Origin: Tribonema minus
Taxonomy: Eukaryota > Sar > Xanthophyceae > Tribonematales > Tribonemataceae
Direction: 5' to 3'
Assembly (NCBI GenBank): GCA_017506865.1
Contig: JAFCMP010000060.1
Coordinates: 124,001 to 188,000, forward strand
DNA: 64,000 nt
Part shown: positions 54,651 through 64,000 of the stretch, one piece after another
How the letters are laid out: every line of letters begins with the position of its first letter
Position numbering within the stretch: position 1 is the first letter of the stretch
Notes under the pieces: generated by a model
What the model was told of the DNA's origin: nothing
The model's input: only the letters and a program-made list of their open reading frames with translations
The model's database searches: none
Position numbers and translations under genes: made by a program

Positions 54651-57600
54651 CTAAAACTCGCTGCCGCCGCTGCTGCCGCCGTCATCATCGCTCAGCAGCA
54701 GCGCGGCGACGCGCGCGGCGCGCGCGCCAGCCGCCGTGCGCGGCGCGAACGGGCACGCCGCCGCCGCCGCCGCCGCCGCCGCGCGCCGCCGCGCCGCCCA
54801 CTTGACGCGCGCCTCCGCGCCGCTGAGGCGGAACGGCTGCACGAGCGTGAGGCCGTCGCTGCCGCGCCGCTGCGCGCCGGGGCGCACGGCGAACGCCGCG
54901 GCGGCGCGCGCATCCGCGGCGGCGGCGGCGCGGCGCGCGGCGTCGCACAGCTCGAGGTGGCGCCCGAGGCCGCGCACGAGGATGGGGCCGGACGTTGGGG
55001 GCGGCGGCGTGGGGAGCGTGGGGGCGAAGGTGCACGCCTGCATCTCGGCGACCTGGTGGGGGGGGGGAATGCGCAGGGGGGGCAAAAGGGGGGGAGGGGG
55101 CAGGGGGGAGGTCAGCGAGCGCCGCGCCTGGCAAGATCTGCGCAGCGATGGGGTGAGGGGCCTAATACTTGGTGGTGGTACAAAGCACAATGAGGTGCCC
55201 GCAGCGATGCATGGCGCAAAGGTGCAACTAAGATGCGGCACTGTGGGAAGGCGGTGGGGAGTGGGAGATGGGGGGTGAGGGGGTCATTCGAACGGACGAA
55301 AGGGCAATACAGCTCTGCGCCTCATGCCTGACAGGCCCGCACGCAAGCCCGCAATCTCAAGAGGCGGGAGGGGGCATCGCAACGTGTTGCACAAAGTGGA
55401 CGGCATGAAACAGCGACGGCGGCGCACAATCAGATTGCGTGCAAGAACCGCATCACGCCGCATCACACACAGAGCGTCGCGCGCGTGCGAACGTGACAGC
55501 AGCAGCGCACCTCCCGCTCCGCCTGCGCCGTCGCCAGCCGCGCGGCGCGCTCCTCCGCCTTGTCGCGGATCCCCTGCGCGATGCGCCACGGCTCGCGCAC
55601 CGGCAGCCGGTACTTGTTGTCGGCGCCATACATGTCCGGCCGCGCGTGCCCCCCCCCGCTCCCGCCGCCCCCATCCCCCCCCCCCCCGTCTCCCTGCTCC
55701 CCCCCCCCCCCTCCCCCCGCCGCCGCCCCCGCGCGCGCGCCGCGCCTGTGCCTGCTGCTGCTGCTGCGCCGCCTCCGCCACCAGCGCCGGCCTGAATGTG
55801 AAGGCGGCGGCGGCTTCCGCGGCGCGCCGCTCGCGCCGCGCGCGCGCGCCGCGGCGTCCGGCGACGGTGCCCCGCCTGCTGCCGCCGCTGCTGCTGCCGC
55901 CGCCGCAAGCGCCCTGCTGATGGGGTTGATGTCGGGGGTGAAGGCGTGCTGGCTGGCGGCCTCGGCCTGGCGGCGCGCCGCGGCGGCGCGGCGGCGTTCC
56001 GCCTGCGACGCGGAGTTGCAGCCCGTGAGAGACAATAGGTGAGGGCCGGAGCGGCGGGAGACCCCGGAGGGGCGCGGTGTACGGGGCGCATCAGGAGATT
56101 TGTGAACCGGCGGCGCCCGCAAGACAGCGCTGCGGGGCCTTGATACGTTTCGGGTTGAGCAGGTCCGGCGGTGCGCGAGTGCCGGCACTGAGCTTGCGAC
56201 GAACCCAGACCCAGAGGCGCCCCGGTCACATTCATCCGCTCACCTCCGCGCCCATCCTGCGCCCCCATCTGTTTGTCCGCACGGTGTGCAGCACAGCACC
56301 AGCGCAGTACAGAGAGCGCCACCGCGACCTTCCCGATCACGATCCCTCCCTGCGCCCGCCGGCCAGCCAGCAGCTGCGCCACCACATAACACGCACGCGC
56401 ACGCGCACGCCACAGCGGCAGCAGCAGCAGCAGCGGCAGCGGCGGCGCTCACCTCTACCAGCGCCATGCGCGTGCAGCGCTGCTCCGGCGTCTCGCGCGC
56501 GCGCTCCGGCATGCGCCGCCGCACGAGCGCGTCCGAGCGCGGCGCCGTCGCCGGCGTGAACCACGCCGCCTCGCGCTCGCGCTCGCAGCGCAGCCGCGCC
56601 GCGCCGCGCTGCCGGCTGCGCGCCTCCAGCGCCGCCTGCGGAGGCGGCGGCGGCGCGTGCGCGCACACGTATGTGATGAGGGTGGGCGGCTGATAGAGCA
56701 GCGCGCATACGCGGCGCCGCGTACGGTGAAATGCTGCGGAGGACGCTGTGCACTGCCGGCACGCAGCGGCGGCTGCGCGCTTCAAGCGCTGCGCGGAAGG
56801 CGATGGCGCCTGGTGCGTTAATCTGCATAGAATGCCAAGGAAGGCTGGCACAAGGCGGAGTCGTCAGCGCAGAGGTGAGCAGCCCAGGCCTGTGCGGGCA
56901 TGTACATCACACAGTGCATGATTCTATCTACCTCACACACCTGCTCTCTGTACCTGTGCAGAGCACGCAGCCTTTGAAGGCGGTTAAGCCCCCAGGGCAG
57001 CGCTCGCACGCCGGCTCTGCGCACACATACGTTCACCTCACTTCACCACCTAAACCTATCCCTAAGTAGCCCTAAATGTAACCCTACCTACATGTGTACC
57101 TTCCACGCGCACCGGCACATCCGCCAGCTAACGCATGTCTCAGCGAAAGCCCCAACTCTGTTTCACTGCGACACCGCTCGTCATCATGTACTTCAAGTAC
57201 CTGACGCTCCTCAAACCGCGTGCGCAGCACGGCGGCATCTGCCGTGCTCGCGCTTCAATCGTGCTCTTTCCTCTAGTTCAAGTACCTGACGCTCCTCAAA
57301 CGGCGCGCGCAGCTCGCGCCGCCGCCGCACCAGCCGCTGCGTGCCAGCGCTGAGCTCCGGCGTGAACGTGTTCTCCGCCGCGGCCTCCGCCGCGGCGGCG
57401 GCGGCCGCTGCCTCCGCGCGCTCGCGCGCCTCCGCTGCCTCGCGCGCCAGCCGCTCACCGGGGTTTTCTGCACAACATACAAGAGCAGCAGGGTCGTCAG
57501 AGGCGATGTCTCCGTGTCCAAGTCTTACGGGACAGGGACATTGAGGAGCGATCTGCGCGGAGTGCGGCGGCGCGCGCGGCGCAGGCGATTCCGCAGCAGC

Positions 57601-59235
57601 GCTCGAGCGCCGACGGCCGCGCTGACACAGCACACCAACGGCTGCGCTGACTGCCGCGTCAGCTGCTGCCCAACACCGCCTCAACAGCGCCCCCCCCCCC
57701 CCCCCCCCAACCGCAGGCGATTTTCAAGCGCGCATGACGCAGCCGCACCTCGCGTCGGCGACCCACCGGCGCCGCCTCCGCCGCCGCCGTCGTCGCCGCG
57801 CGCGCGCGCCGCCAGCCGCGCGCTCGCGGGCGCTATCGCCGGCGCGAAGGTCGGCGCGCTCTCCGCGTGCGCGCGCTCCGCCAGCTCGCGCAGCCGCCCC
57901 TCGCGCTGCCACTGCACGTCCCAGACGCGCTCGTGCAGCGGCGGCGCGGCGGCGGCGGCAGCGGCGGCGCGCGGCCGCGCGACGAGGCGCGGGCGGAAGG
58001 AGCACTCCGCGAGCGCCGCCGCCTCGAGCTGCGCCGCTGCGAGCGCGCGGTGCGCCTGCGAGGGGGGGGTGCGGGGCGGGGGGGTGCGTCGCAGCGTGAG
58101 GGGACGCTGTGGGCGTTGCGTTGAGGGAAGCGCGGAGCCCGCCGCTGCGGCGGAAGCGCGGCATGTCGGCGCTGCGAGCACCACTGCCGAGCATCAGCAC
58201 TGTTTGCCGCGCACTGGCCGTTCGCCGTGTTGCCGACCCAGGCGCAGACGCTGAGATCCTTGCGAGGCCAAACACGCTCTGCAGTGCCGCAGCAGCGCCT
58301 CCAGAGATGCGCCTGCTGCGGCAGTGACCCGCTGCTGCGCGTCAGATCAGCAGCTCAGTCTCCACACGCCGCGCATGGGCGGTCATTCACGGTGGCAGCG
58401 CTGCCTGCAAAGAAGGGCATGGGGCGGCGGCGCACTCGCAGCCGCAACTGCTCAGTCACGCTTCCAACACTGCATACCTAAGGACCGCAATCATATGCGC
58501 TCATAGTTTTAGCTCTACCAGGACCAAGGGGGGGCAGTAACGCTGTTCACCAGTTCCTTGTCACCGAGTCGCGCTTGCAGCTCCTCGCAGCTTGTAACGC
58601 CACCTGCATACCATGCGTACAGCGTGCGCTCGCCCGCCACACAGCGCGATCCGGGCGCTGGAGAAAGCCATGATTTGAACGTACAAACCCTGTTGCAGAC
58701 CAGCCTCAGACGTCAATACACTCTCATTAGCTGTCACCTCACCTCCTGGTCCTTCTGCTGCCGCAGCAGGCGCTCGTGCACGGGCACAGCCTCCGCCGCC
58801 GCACCGCCGCCGCCGCCGCTGCGCCCCCCCCGCCGCCCGTTACTCGCACCAGTGTCCGGCGTGAACGTGCACTCCCGGAGCTCCAGCTCCTGCTTCTGCG
58901 CCGCACGCGCCGCCTCGCGCTGCCTGTAGACCGCAGACCGGTCCCGCGCCAGCTGCGTAATGCGCGACGGACGCGGCGGCGCGGTGCCCGGCCGCGGCGC
59001 CGCCGCCGCTGCCGCCACCGCGCTCTTGCCGCGCTGCTGTTGACGGTGCCGCGGCGGCGGCGGCGGCGGCGGTGATGGTGCTGCTGCAGGAGGCATATGT
59101 GCGCGTTCACGACGTTGTGATGCAGCTGGCGGCGGCGGTGGCGGCGGCGGCATACTGGCAGTGTTTACGGCGGCAATGCGTGGTTGGTGCGCGCCGCGCC
59201 GCTGTGACGCAGCATGCGCGGCGTGAGCAAGCTGG

Positions 59236-59266
<31 letters not shown>

Positions 59267-60266
59267 ACTGCTGCTGACGCGGCGGCGGCGTCAAGTGCCG
59301 GGGTTGGTCAGGCTTTGATTGCACACCTCTGTCGGCTCTACCGACACAGCCACTGAGCGCGGCATGCTGCATGCGATTGTCCATTCCCTGCGCCGTCGCG
59401 TTTGCGTATCTAGTAGGATGTGCAGTAGTACTGTATGTATAGGACTGATGCCCAAGCAGATCGCTGGCGTAGTACACGTCCTCGTTGGCAGCGGGCGCGT
59501 CCGCCGCGTCATCAGGCTCATCGTCATCGCTGTTGAGGCTATCGCCGCTGAGGTCGTCGGCAGCCGCGGCGGGCGGCGCGGCGTACCCTCCCGGTGCTAC
59601 GCCTGCACTCGTATAGTCGCCATGAAAAGCACGGTGCACCGAAGCTCCGTGTGGTGCTGAGGCGCCATTCCTCTGGGTGTTTTCGTCAGCGCCAAAAGGC
59701 GTCCTTCGCTGCTGCTGTTGCTGATGCTCTCGCTCCGCAAGCAGTCTTGTAATCAGAGCCGCTCTTTCCCTCTCGCTGCTGTACCGGCCCGCTGCGCTGG
59801 CGCCGCCGCCGCCGCTGCCGCCAGCCCCACTGCCCTCGCTGCCGCTGTCGCCACCGGCCATGGAAGGGCTTCCCCCTCCGGCCGCAGCAGCAGCAGCGTC
59901 AGGAGAGAGAGACACGTCCGCGTCCATCTGGTAGTGATCTGAGGCACCGCTGGCGGAAATGGACGAGGGCAGCATGTTGCGGAGTGTGTCCCAGTCACTG
60001 AGGGGTGTGTGATCGCTGCTGCTTGGGCGACCATACTCCCGCTCCACCCTGAGGTTGGCGAGAACATCTCGTCGCCGCTCTGCGCTCATGTCTGGCCTGA
60101 GGCTGCTGCTGTTGCTGGGCAAATGTGTCGATAATGCTGCTGCTGCACTTGAGGCGTGGTAGTGCAGTCTGCTTCCAGCCCTCTCGACTGTGTAGTACTC
60201 ATCGTCCAGCATCCTGCTGGTGTGCCGCATTTCCAGCTCCAGCTGCTCCCTGAATGCATCTTCCAT
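54651..60266 (-). CDS. Large protein with repeated CTF-x-P-type motifs
   Basis: Six exons join in phase: 60266-58743, 58055-57767, 57467-57286, 56635-56453, 56002-55511, 55052-54651 (1023 residues). The first ~400 residues are disordered, Gly/Ala/Ser/Pro-rich, with a polyglutamine run and polyproline. From about 480 a short motif recurs, each time after a charged, Ala/Arg/Glu-rich helical stretch: ECTFTPDT, ECSFRPRL, PTFAPAI, NTFTPEL, AAWFTPAT, HAFTPDINP, ACTFAPTL, CPFAPRT. HERLL and HERVW segments lie between. Similar [C/H]-x-F-x-P repeats between coiled coils occur in protist cytoskeletal and flagellar proteins, which is the best guess at a role. In exon 5 the motif FTFRPALVAEA is encoded one frame off between 55730 and 55870, while frame 1 is open throughout; long G runs follow it. 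The start is the first ATG after an in-frame TAA. Confidence 0.65.
56725..56800 (-). repeat. Copy of the 5' edge of CTF-x-P gene exon 4
   Basis: The minus-strand sequence reads ALEARSRRCVPAV after a cgcgcag-like acceptor, against ALEARSRQRGAAR in the true exon start at 56635. It lies about 150 bases upstream in the transcript. Confidence 0.65.
57180..57300 (-). repeat. Copy of the 3' edge of CTF-x-P gene exon 3
   Basis: The string caagtacctgacgctcctca occurs at about 57190 and 57279, a period of about 90 bp. It spans the end of exon 3 (EERQ) and its gtac donor. The distal copy is in the intron and diverges after about 35 bases. Confidence 0.85.
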
Positions 60267-60726
60267 GCTGCGTTCAACTGCCACTTGATCTTGCTGAGCC
60301 TTCGTGTGCAGTTACTGATGACCTAGCTGGCGCCGACAGCAGCTGAGTGGCATGCAGGGTCTTTGTGGCCCATCCATTAGCGCTCGCCCCACGCCGACAG
60401 CCCCAGGCAACCAACACAACAACTGCACTCGAACTTCAAGCAGGAGATGCCTGAGCATCGTGGCGCCTTTGGGAGAGAAAAAAGATAAATATCAGTGTGC
60501 CACGAGGCGCGTAGGGCGGAGCAGGGCGCGACTGTGCAGGCCCTGGAAACTCCACAGCAGCGCCCGTATCGCCACTCCCGCCGTGGGCTCCACGGCGCGG
60601 GGGTGCGGCTGTAACACGCACCAGATCCTGTTTGGGTGCCTGCTTTTAGCCGAACAAGCCCGGCACACACGTAGGTCGTGATTGCGGCCGGAGGGAGCAG
60701 CGGGACGCGACGAGCAGAGTAGATCC
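60267..60726. promoter_or_regulatory. Divergent spacer, CTF-x-P gene and RRM protein gene
   Basis: The two ATGs are about 460 bases apart and point outward. A short A-rich element (gagagaaaaaagataaatat) at 60474-60492 is the only AT-rich spot near either start. The call is positional. Confidence 0.3.
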
Positions 60727-62987
60727 ATGATGTCGGCCGTGGGCCAGAGACGGGAGCTGGGCTCATTTGGCACTGCAGGTACGCGCTGGTGCAGACATAG
60801 TCCTACAAAAGTGGTGTATATGCTGCCGCTGCATCGTGCGTCCCTGCTTGTAGTAGCAGCAACAGCAGCGAGTCAGAAGATACCGCTCAATTTTTCTTTG
60901 AAACGCTGTTCGGGCTCCACTTGGGAGAGCGGTGGGCTTCAGGACCACTTCACAACCTCGACAACATGCAACACGCACTTTGCATCTCTGTGCTCTTCAG
61001 CAGACGGAGAACCTCGTCAGGCAGCCACTGCACCCGGTGGGTTGATTGGCGGGTCTTGGGCGGCGAAGGTACGAGCGAGGACAGCGGACAGCGCTGGCAG
61101 TGCACTAAACGGAGAGTCCCCTGCAGAACGGCAACCCATTGGCGCCAACTCAAACGGTGTGAGCGCTGCCTCTGCCTCACCGCAGCAGCAAAGCGAGGTG
61201 GGCTCGGTGCTGCTGCAGCCGCAGCAGCAAACCTTCAACGTCAGACCCTTTGTGGGTGTGATTGGCGGCGGCGGCGGCGGCGGCGAAGGCCCTTTGGGGC
61301 CTCATCACAACGGGGTGCACCACCCGGGCATGCTAGACCAGCATCACCACTCCCCCTTCGGGCACCATCCCATGGGTCCCATCGGCATGGCGCACCAGCC
61401 CCTGGTACACGGCCTCGTCGATCTGCCGATGCTGGGGGGGGCGATGGGCGAACCTCAACTGGGGGGTCTGGCGATGGGGGGGGGGGAGCTGGACGCGGGG
61501 TACCTGGGGGCGCTCCCCAGCGTCGCCCTCAGCGGGGGGGACTTTGAGGGCGCGAAGGACGAGATGCTGGGGGTCTTCCCGTGCGTGCGCCTCAGCGGCA
61601 TGGCGCACGACACGTGCGTGAAGGACGTCCTGGCGTTCTTTGCGGGGCTCGGGCCGGTCCTGGACATAGTTCTGGACGCCGAGCCCGCGGACGGCGGCGA
61701 CGCGGCAGCAGCGGCGGCGGCAGCAGCGGCAGCAGCGCCAGACGTGCCGCCGCCGCTAGATGCGGTCGTCCTCTTCGGCAACCTCATGGACTACCACGGC
61801 GCGCTGCAGCGCTACTCGCTGCAGCTGCTGGGGCGCTACGTCGCGGTGCAGCCCGCGCTGCGCGGGGACTACTACGCGGCGGTCTCGCGGCGGCGCGCGC
61901 GCGCGCGCGCACCATGTCGTCACTCGGCCCCGAGCCCTCGCCGACGACGCCGACGTCGACGCCGCTGATCGTGGCGGCGGACGGCGCCGCCGCGCACGCC
62001 GCGGCGGCGCCGCCGGCGTGCGCGGCGGCGCCGCCGTCGCTCTCGCTAGAAGACACGTCGCCGCTGCCGCCGCCTGCGGCAATGTCCGCCGCCGGGGCTG
62101 CGCGGACGGCGGGTGCGAGCCCGGCGCTGTCGCCAACGTCGCCGCGCCGCGCGGTCCGCAAGCCCTCGCCGGCGGCGGGCAAGGCTGCGGGCGGGGGGGT
62201 GACAGGGGGTGCTGCCTCCGCGGGGACGGCGGCGGGGGGGGGAGGGGGGGTGCCGGGCGGCACAGCGCCGGCAGGCAGGGGGGGGGGCGCGGGCGCCGCG
62301 CCGGCAGCAGCGGCAGCAGCGACGGCAGCGGTGCCGGCGGCAGCAGCCTCGGCGGCGGGAGCGGCGGCGCCAGCGGCAGCCGCAGCGTCGGCAGGGGCTG
62401 CTGCGCCGCCCGCAGCGGCTGCGCCGCCCGCAGCGGCAGCGGCGGCGGCGGGGGGGGCGTCCTCGAAGGAGGACGGACGGGGGGCCCGCATGCGCGGGGT
62501 GACAGGGGGCGCCGCCTCAGCGGGGACAGCGGCGGGGGGGGGAGGGGGGGCGGCGGGCGGCGCGGCGCCGGCGGGGAGGGGGGGCGGCGCGGGCGCAGGC
62601 GCCGCTGCCGCGCCGGGGGTCATTCGCATGCGCGGGCTGCCGTATCGCGCCAGCAAGGCCGACATCATGGCCTTCTTCAAGGGGTGCGCGGTGGCGGAGG
62701 TGGGGTTCGTGGCGCGCGCGGACGGGAGAGTCACTGGCGAGGCGTACGTGAAGTTTGCGAGCCGCGACGACGCGCGGCAGGGGCTGCGGCGCGACCGCGG
62801 CATGATCGGCGCGCGGTACATAGAGCTGTTCGCGTCGAGCCCGGAGGAGGTGAGCGCGGCGCGGAAACATTTGATATCGAGTCTCATTGTCGACTTTTTG
62901 GTGCTGTAGGAGGTGTTGCAGCCAGCGGCGGCGCTGCTGCTGCTGCGGCTGCTGCCGTGTGTCAGCGCTTGGGCGGTGCAGGGCTGA
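60727..62987 (+). CDS. Two-RRM RNA-binding protein of the hnRNP F/H type
   Basis: Exon 1 (60727 to 60778; MMSAVGQRRELGSFGTA) joins exon 2 at 61001 (cttcag|CA GAC). The end of exon 2 at 62849 joins exon 3 (62910-62987) in phase. Exon 2 has a Gly/His-rich region, then RRM1 (CVRLSGMAHDTCVKDVLAFF, VVLFGNLMDYHGALQRYSLQ, GRYVAVQPA). A Pro/Ala/Gly linker of about 240 residues follows, then RRM2: VIRMRGLPYRASKADIMAFF, GRVTGEAYVKFASRDDARQG, RDRGMIGARYIELFAS. RRM2 is nearly diagnostic for the quasi-RRM of hnRNP F/H/ESRP, which binds G-tracts and controls splicing. RRM1 and RRM2 are in different frames. The shift falls at the (CG)n run around 61893-61912, so either that dinucleotide run is variable or mis-sized, or an unseen splice exists. 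Paired runs of vtGGAASAGTAAGGGGG in the linker indicate internal duplication. Confidence 0.7.
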
Positions 62988-64000
62988 GTCGAAGCCAAAC
63001 CGTCAACACTTTGTTCTATGTGGTGTAGTTATCTTGCAGCTGGATTGCTTGCCAACTCATGTATCTTAACGGTACAGAAGCATGAAGCCCATCAACCTCA
63101 GGGTGCTAACGAGCTGCCTTTTGCCGGGTCACGCTCTGATATAGTGCTCCTGTTGACATCGTACCTTATGTCTCAACACCTTTTTGAGTATGAGCCTCTG
63201 CTGAGTATGAGGCTGAGGCTGGCGCCATTGATGCGTACGCCGCTGGGAAGTGCGGGGTTTTCTTTAAATAGTTCAGTATGTGGATGAAAACGAATCAAAA
63301 GATCGTAGAGCTCTAGGTGACAAGGGATGGTTAGCCGCAAGTGCCTTCCAGCAATAACCGTGGTAGCCGCTGCTGCAGCAATACCACCGTCTTCACCAGT
63401 CGAAAAGACTTCTGTGTGAATGTTGAATTGGTCAGCATCATGTGCACAGGAATACGATACCATGCATCATTAAACTGTAGGTTTCACTGCTTACTTGGGG
63501 TTGATACTTCATCTACACCTAGCAGCTAAGGTTCTACATCTACAGATCCGAGGCCACGGATGCCTGTCAGTTGCAATCTAAGGTTAGGGGTGGGGTTAGA
63601 CTACGCTCAAGTTGTCACAAGACGCCCATGCGCCGTCTGTAGTGGTGCTCAAATGGCATGACTGCGTCACACTAAAGGTGGGGCGACATCAAGAAGTGAA
63701 CAGTTCTTCAAGTTGAAGTATGCATGTACTCTGTACATATGATGGTAACGTCCATCAGGTCTGCGGCATCATGATTGGTCGTTTACTCTGAGAGCATGGG
63801 CTCAGTGGCCACAACCCCCCCTCTTGTAGCATTCCTGTGAAGCTTCATCACAGCATGTAATAATGATGCCATGGCACACTTGACGAACCGGTAACAGCAG
63901 CACATGCTGTCAAAGACCTGAAAGTTCTTTTCAGCCTCACAGCTGCGTCCTTGTGGCAGCATCATCACAACATTCATGCACCACTGCAACGGCAGTTGTC
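62988..64000. other. Right-hand edge, no supported gene
   Basis: Two minus-strand open stretches (63463-63173 and 63989-63783) have non-random composition and could be exons of a gene entering from the right. Neither shows a family motif or a matched splice partner. A telomere-like ctaaggttaggggtggggttag lies near 63580. Confidence 0.3.

Noticed and set aside
61784-62998. Minus-strand 404-residue open frame opposite the RRM gene
   Set aside because: It is Ala/Pro-rich and antisense to the conserved RRM2. The plus strand has the recognisable domain and splice sites.
63173-63989. Two open stretches at the right edge as exons of another gene
   Set aside because: No motif, no matched donor/acceptor pair and no flanking context; too little to call.

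Overview
This window looks like nuclear DNA of a GC-rich, intron-rich unicellular or filamentous eukaryote. Almost every gene is split by GT-AG introns, and the clean predicted exon joins rebuild recognisable eukaryotic proteins: MED10, B-type cyclin, COQ7, a bc1 core protein, a two-domain AAA+ ATPase, a TKL kinase and an hnRNP F/H-type RNA-binding protein. TTAGGG-type telomere-like tracts, an F-box-like/ankyrin gene of a kind common in brown and yellow-green algae, and an intronless leucine-rich-repeat gene make a photosynthetic stramenopile (for example a xanthophyte or phaeophyte relative) my best guess. That is inference; no plastid or rRNA marker is present.

Layout. 1-14 kb: the 5' part of a SEC14/CRAL-TRIO gene (minus) divergent from MED10 (plus), a 2.3 kb gene-poor stretch, then a nine-exon TKL-type protein kinase (minus). 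14-29 kb: an F-box-like/ankyrin gene with a 2-nt frame break (plus), a CDC48/AFG2/PEX6-group AAA+ ATPase (minus), an EF-hand/ankyrin protein (plus) divergent from it, and a membrane protein with a cysteine-rich ectodomain (minus). 29-38 kb: a less GC-rich, repeat-rich interval holding an intronless LRR gene, C/G palindromes and 108-bp tandem repeats, the nuclease-like end of a non-LTR retrotransposon-like element, and a ZU5-like gene. 38-54 kb: COQ7 (plus), a bc1 core/MPP-beta-like subunit (minus), an 800-bp inverted repeat beside a Helitron Rep fragment, and a mitotic cyclin (minus). 54-64 kb: a long protein with repeated CTF-x-P-type motifs (minus), divergent from a two-RRM RNA-binding protein (plus).

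COQ7 and the bc1 core subunit both serve the mitochondrial ubiquinone pathway and lie tail to tail, which may be coincidence. No operon-like organisation is seen; several pairs are divergent with intergenic spacers of about 250-720 bp.

The most unusual theme is not a gene. In at least seven of the spliced genes the edge of an exon, including its splice site, has been copied in tandem into the neighbouring intron, in states from nearly intact to heavily decayed. Introns also use long homopolymeric C runs, and in one case telomeric repeats, as their pyrimidine tracts. Long G/C runs and short repeats inside coding exons coincide with apparent frame changes, some compensated. All exon joins below were made by eye from splice consensus, phase and family similarity; RNA data would settle them.
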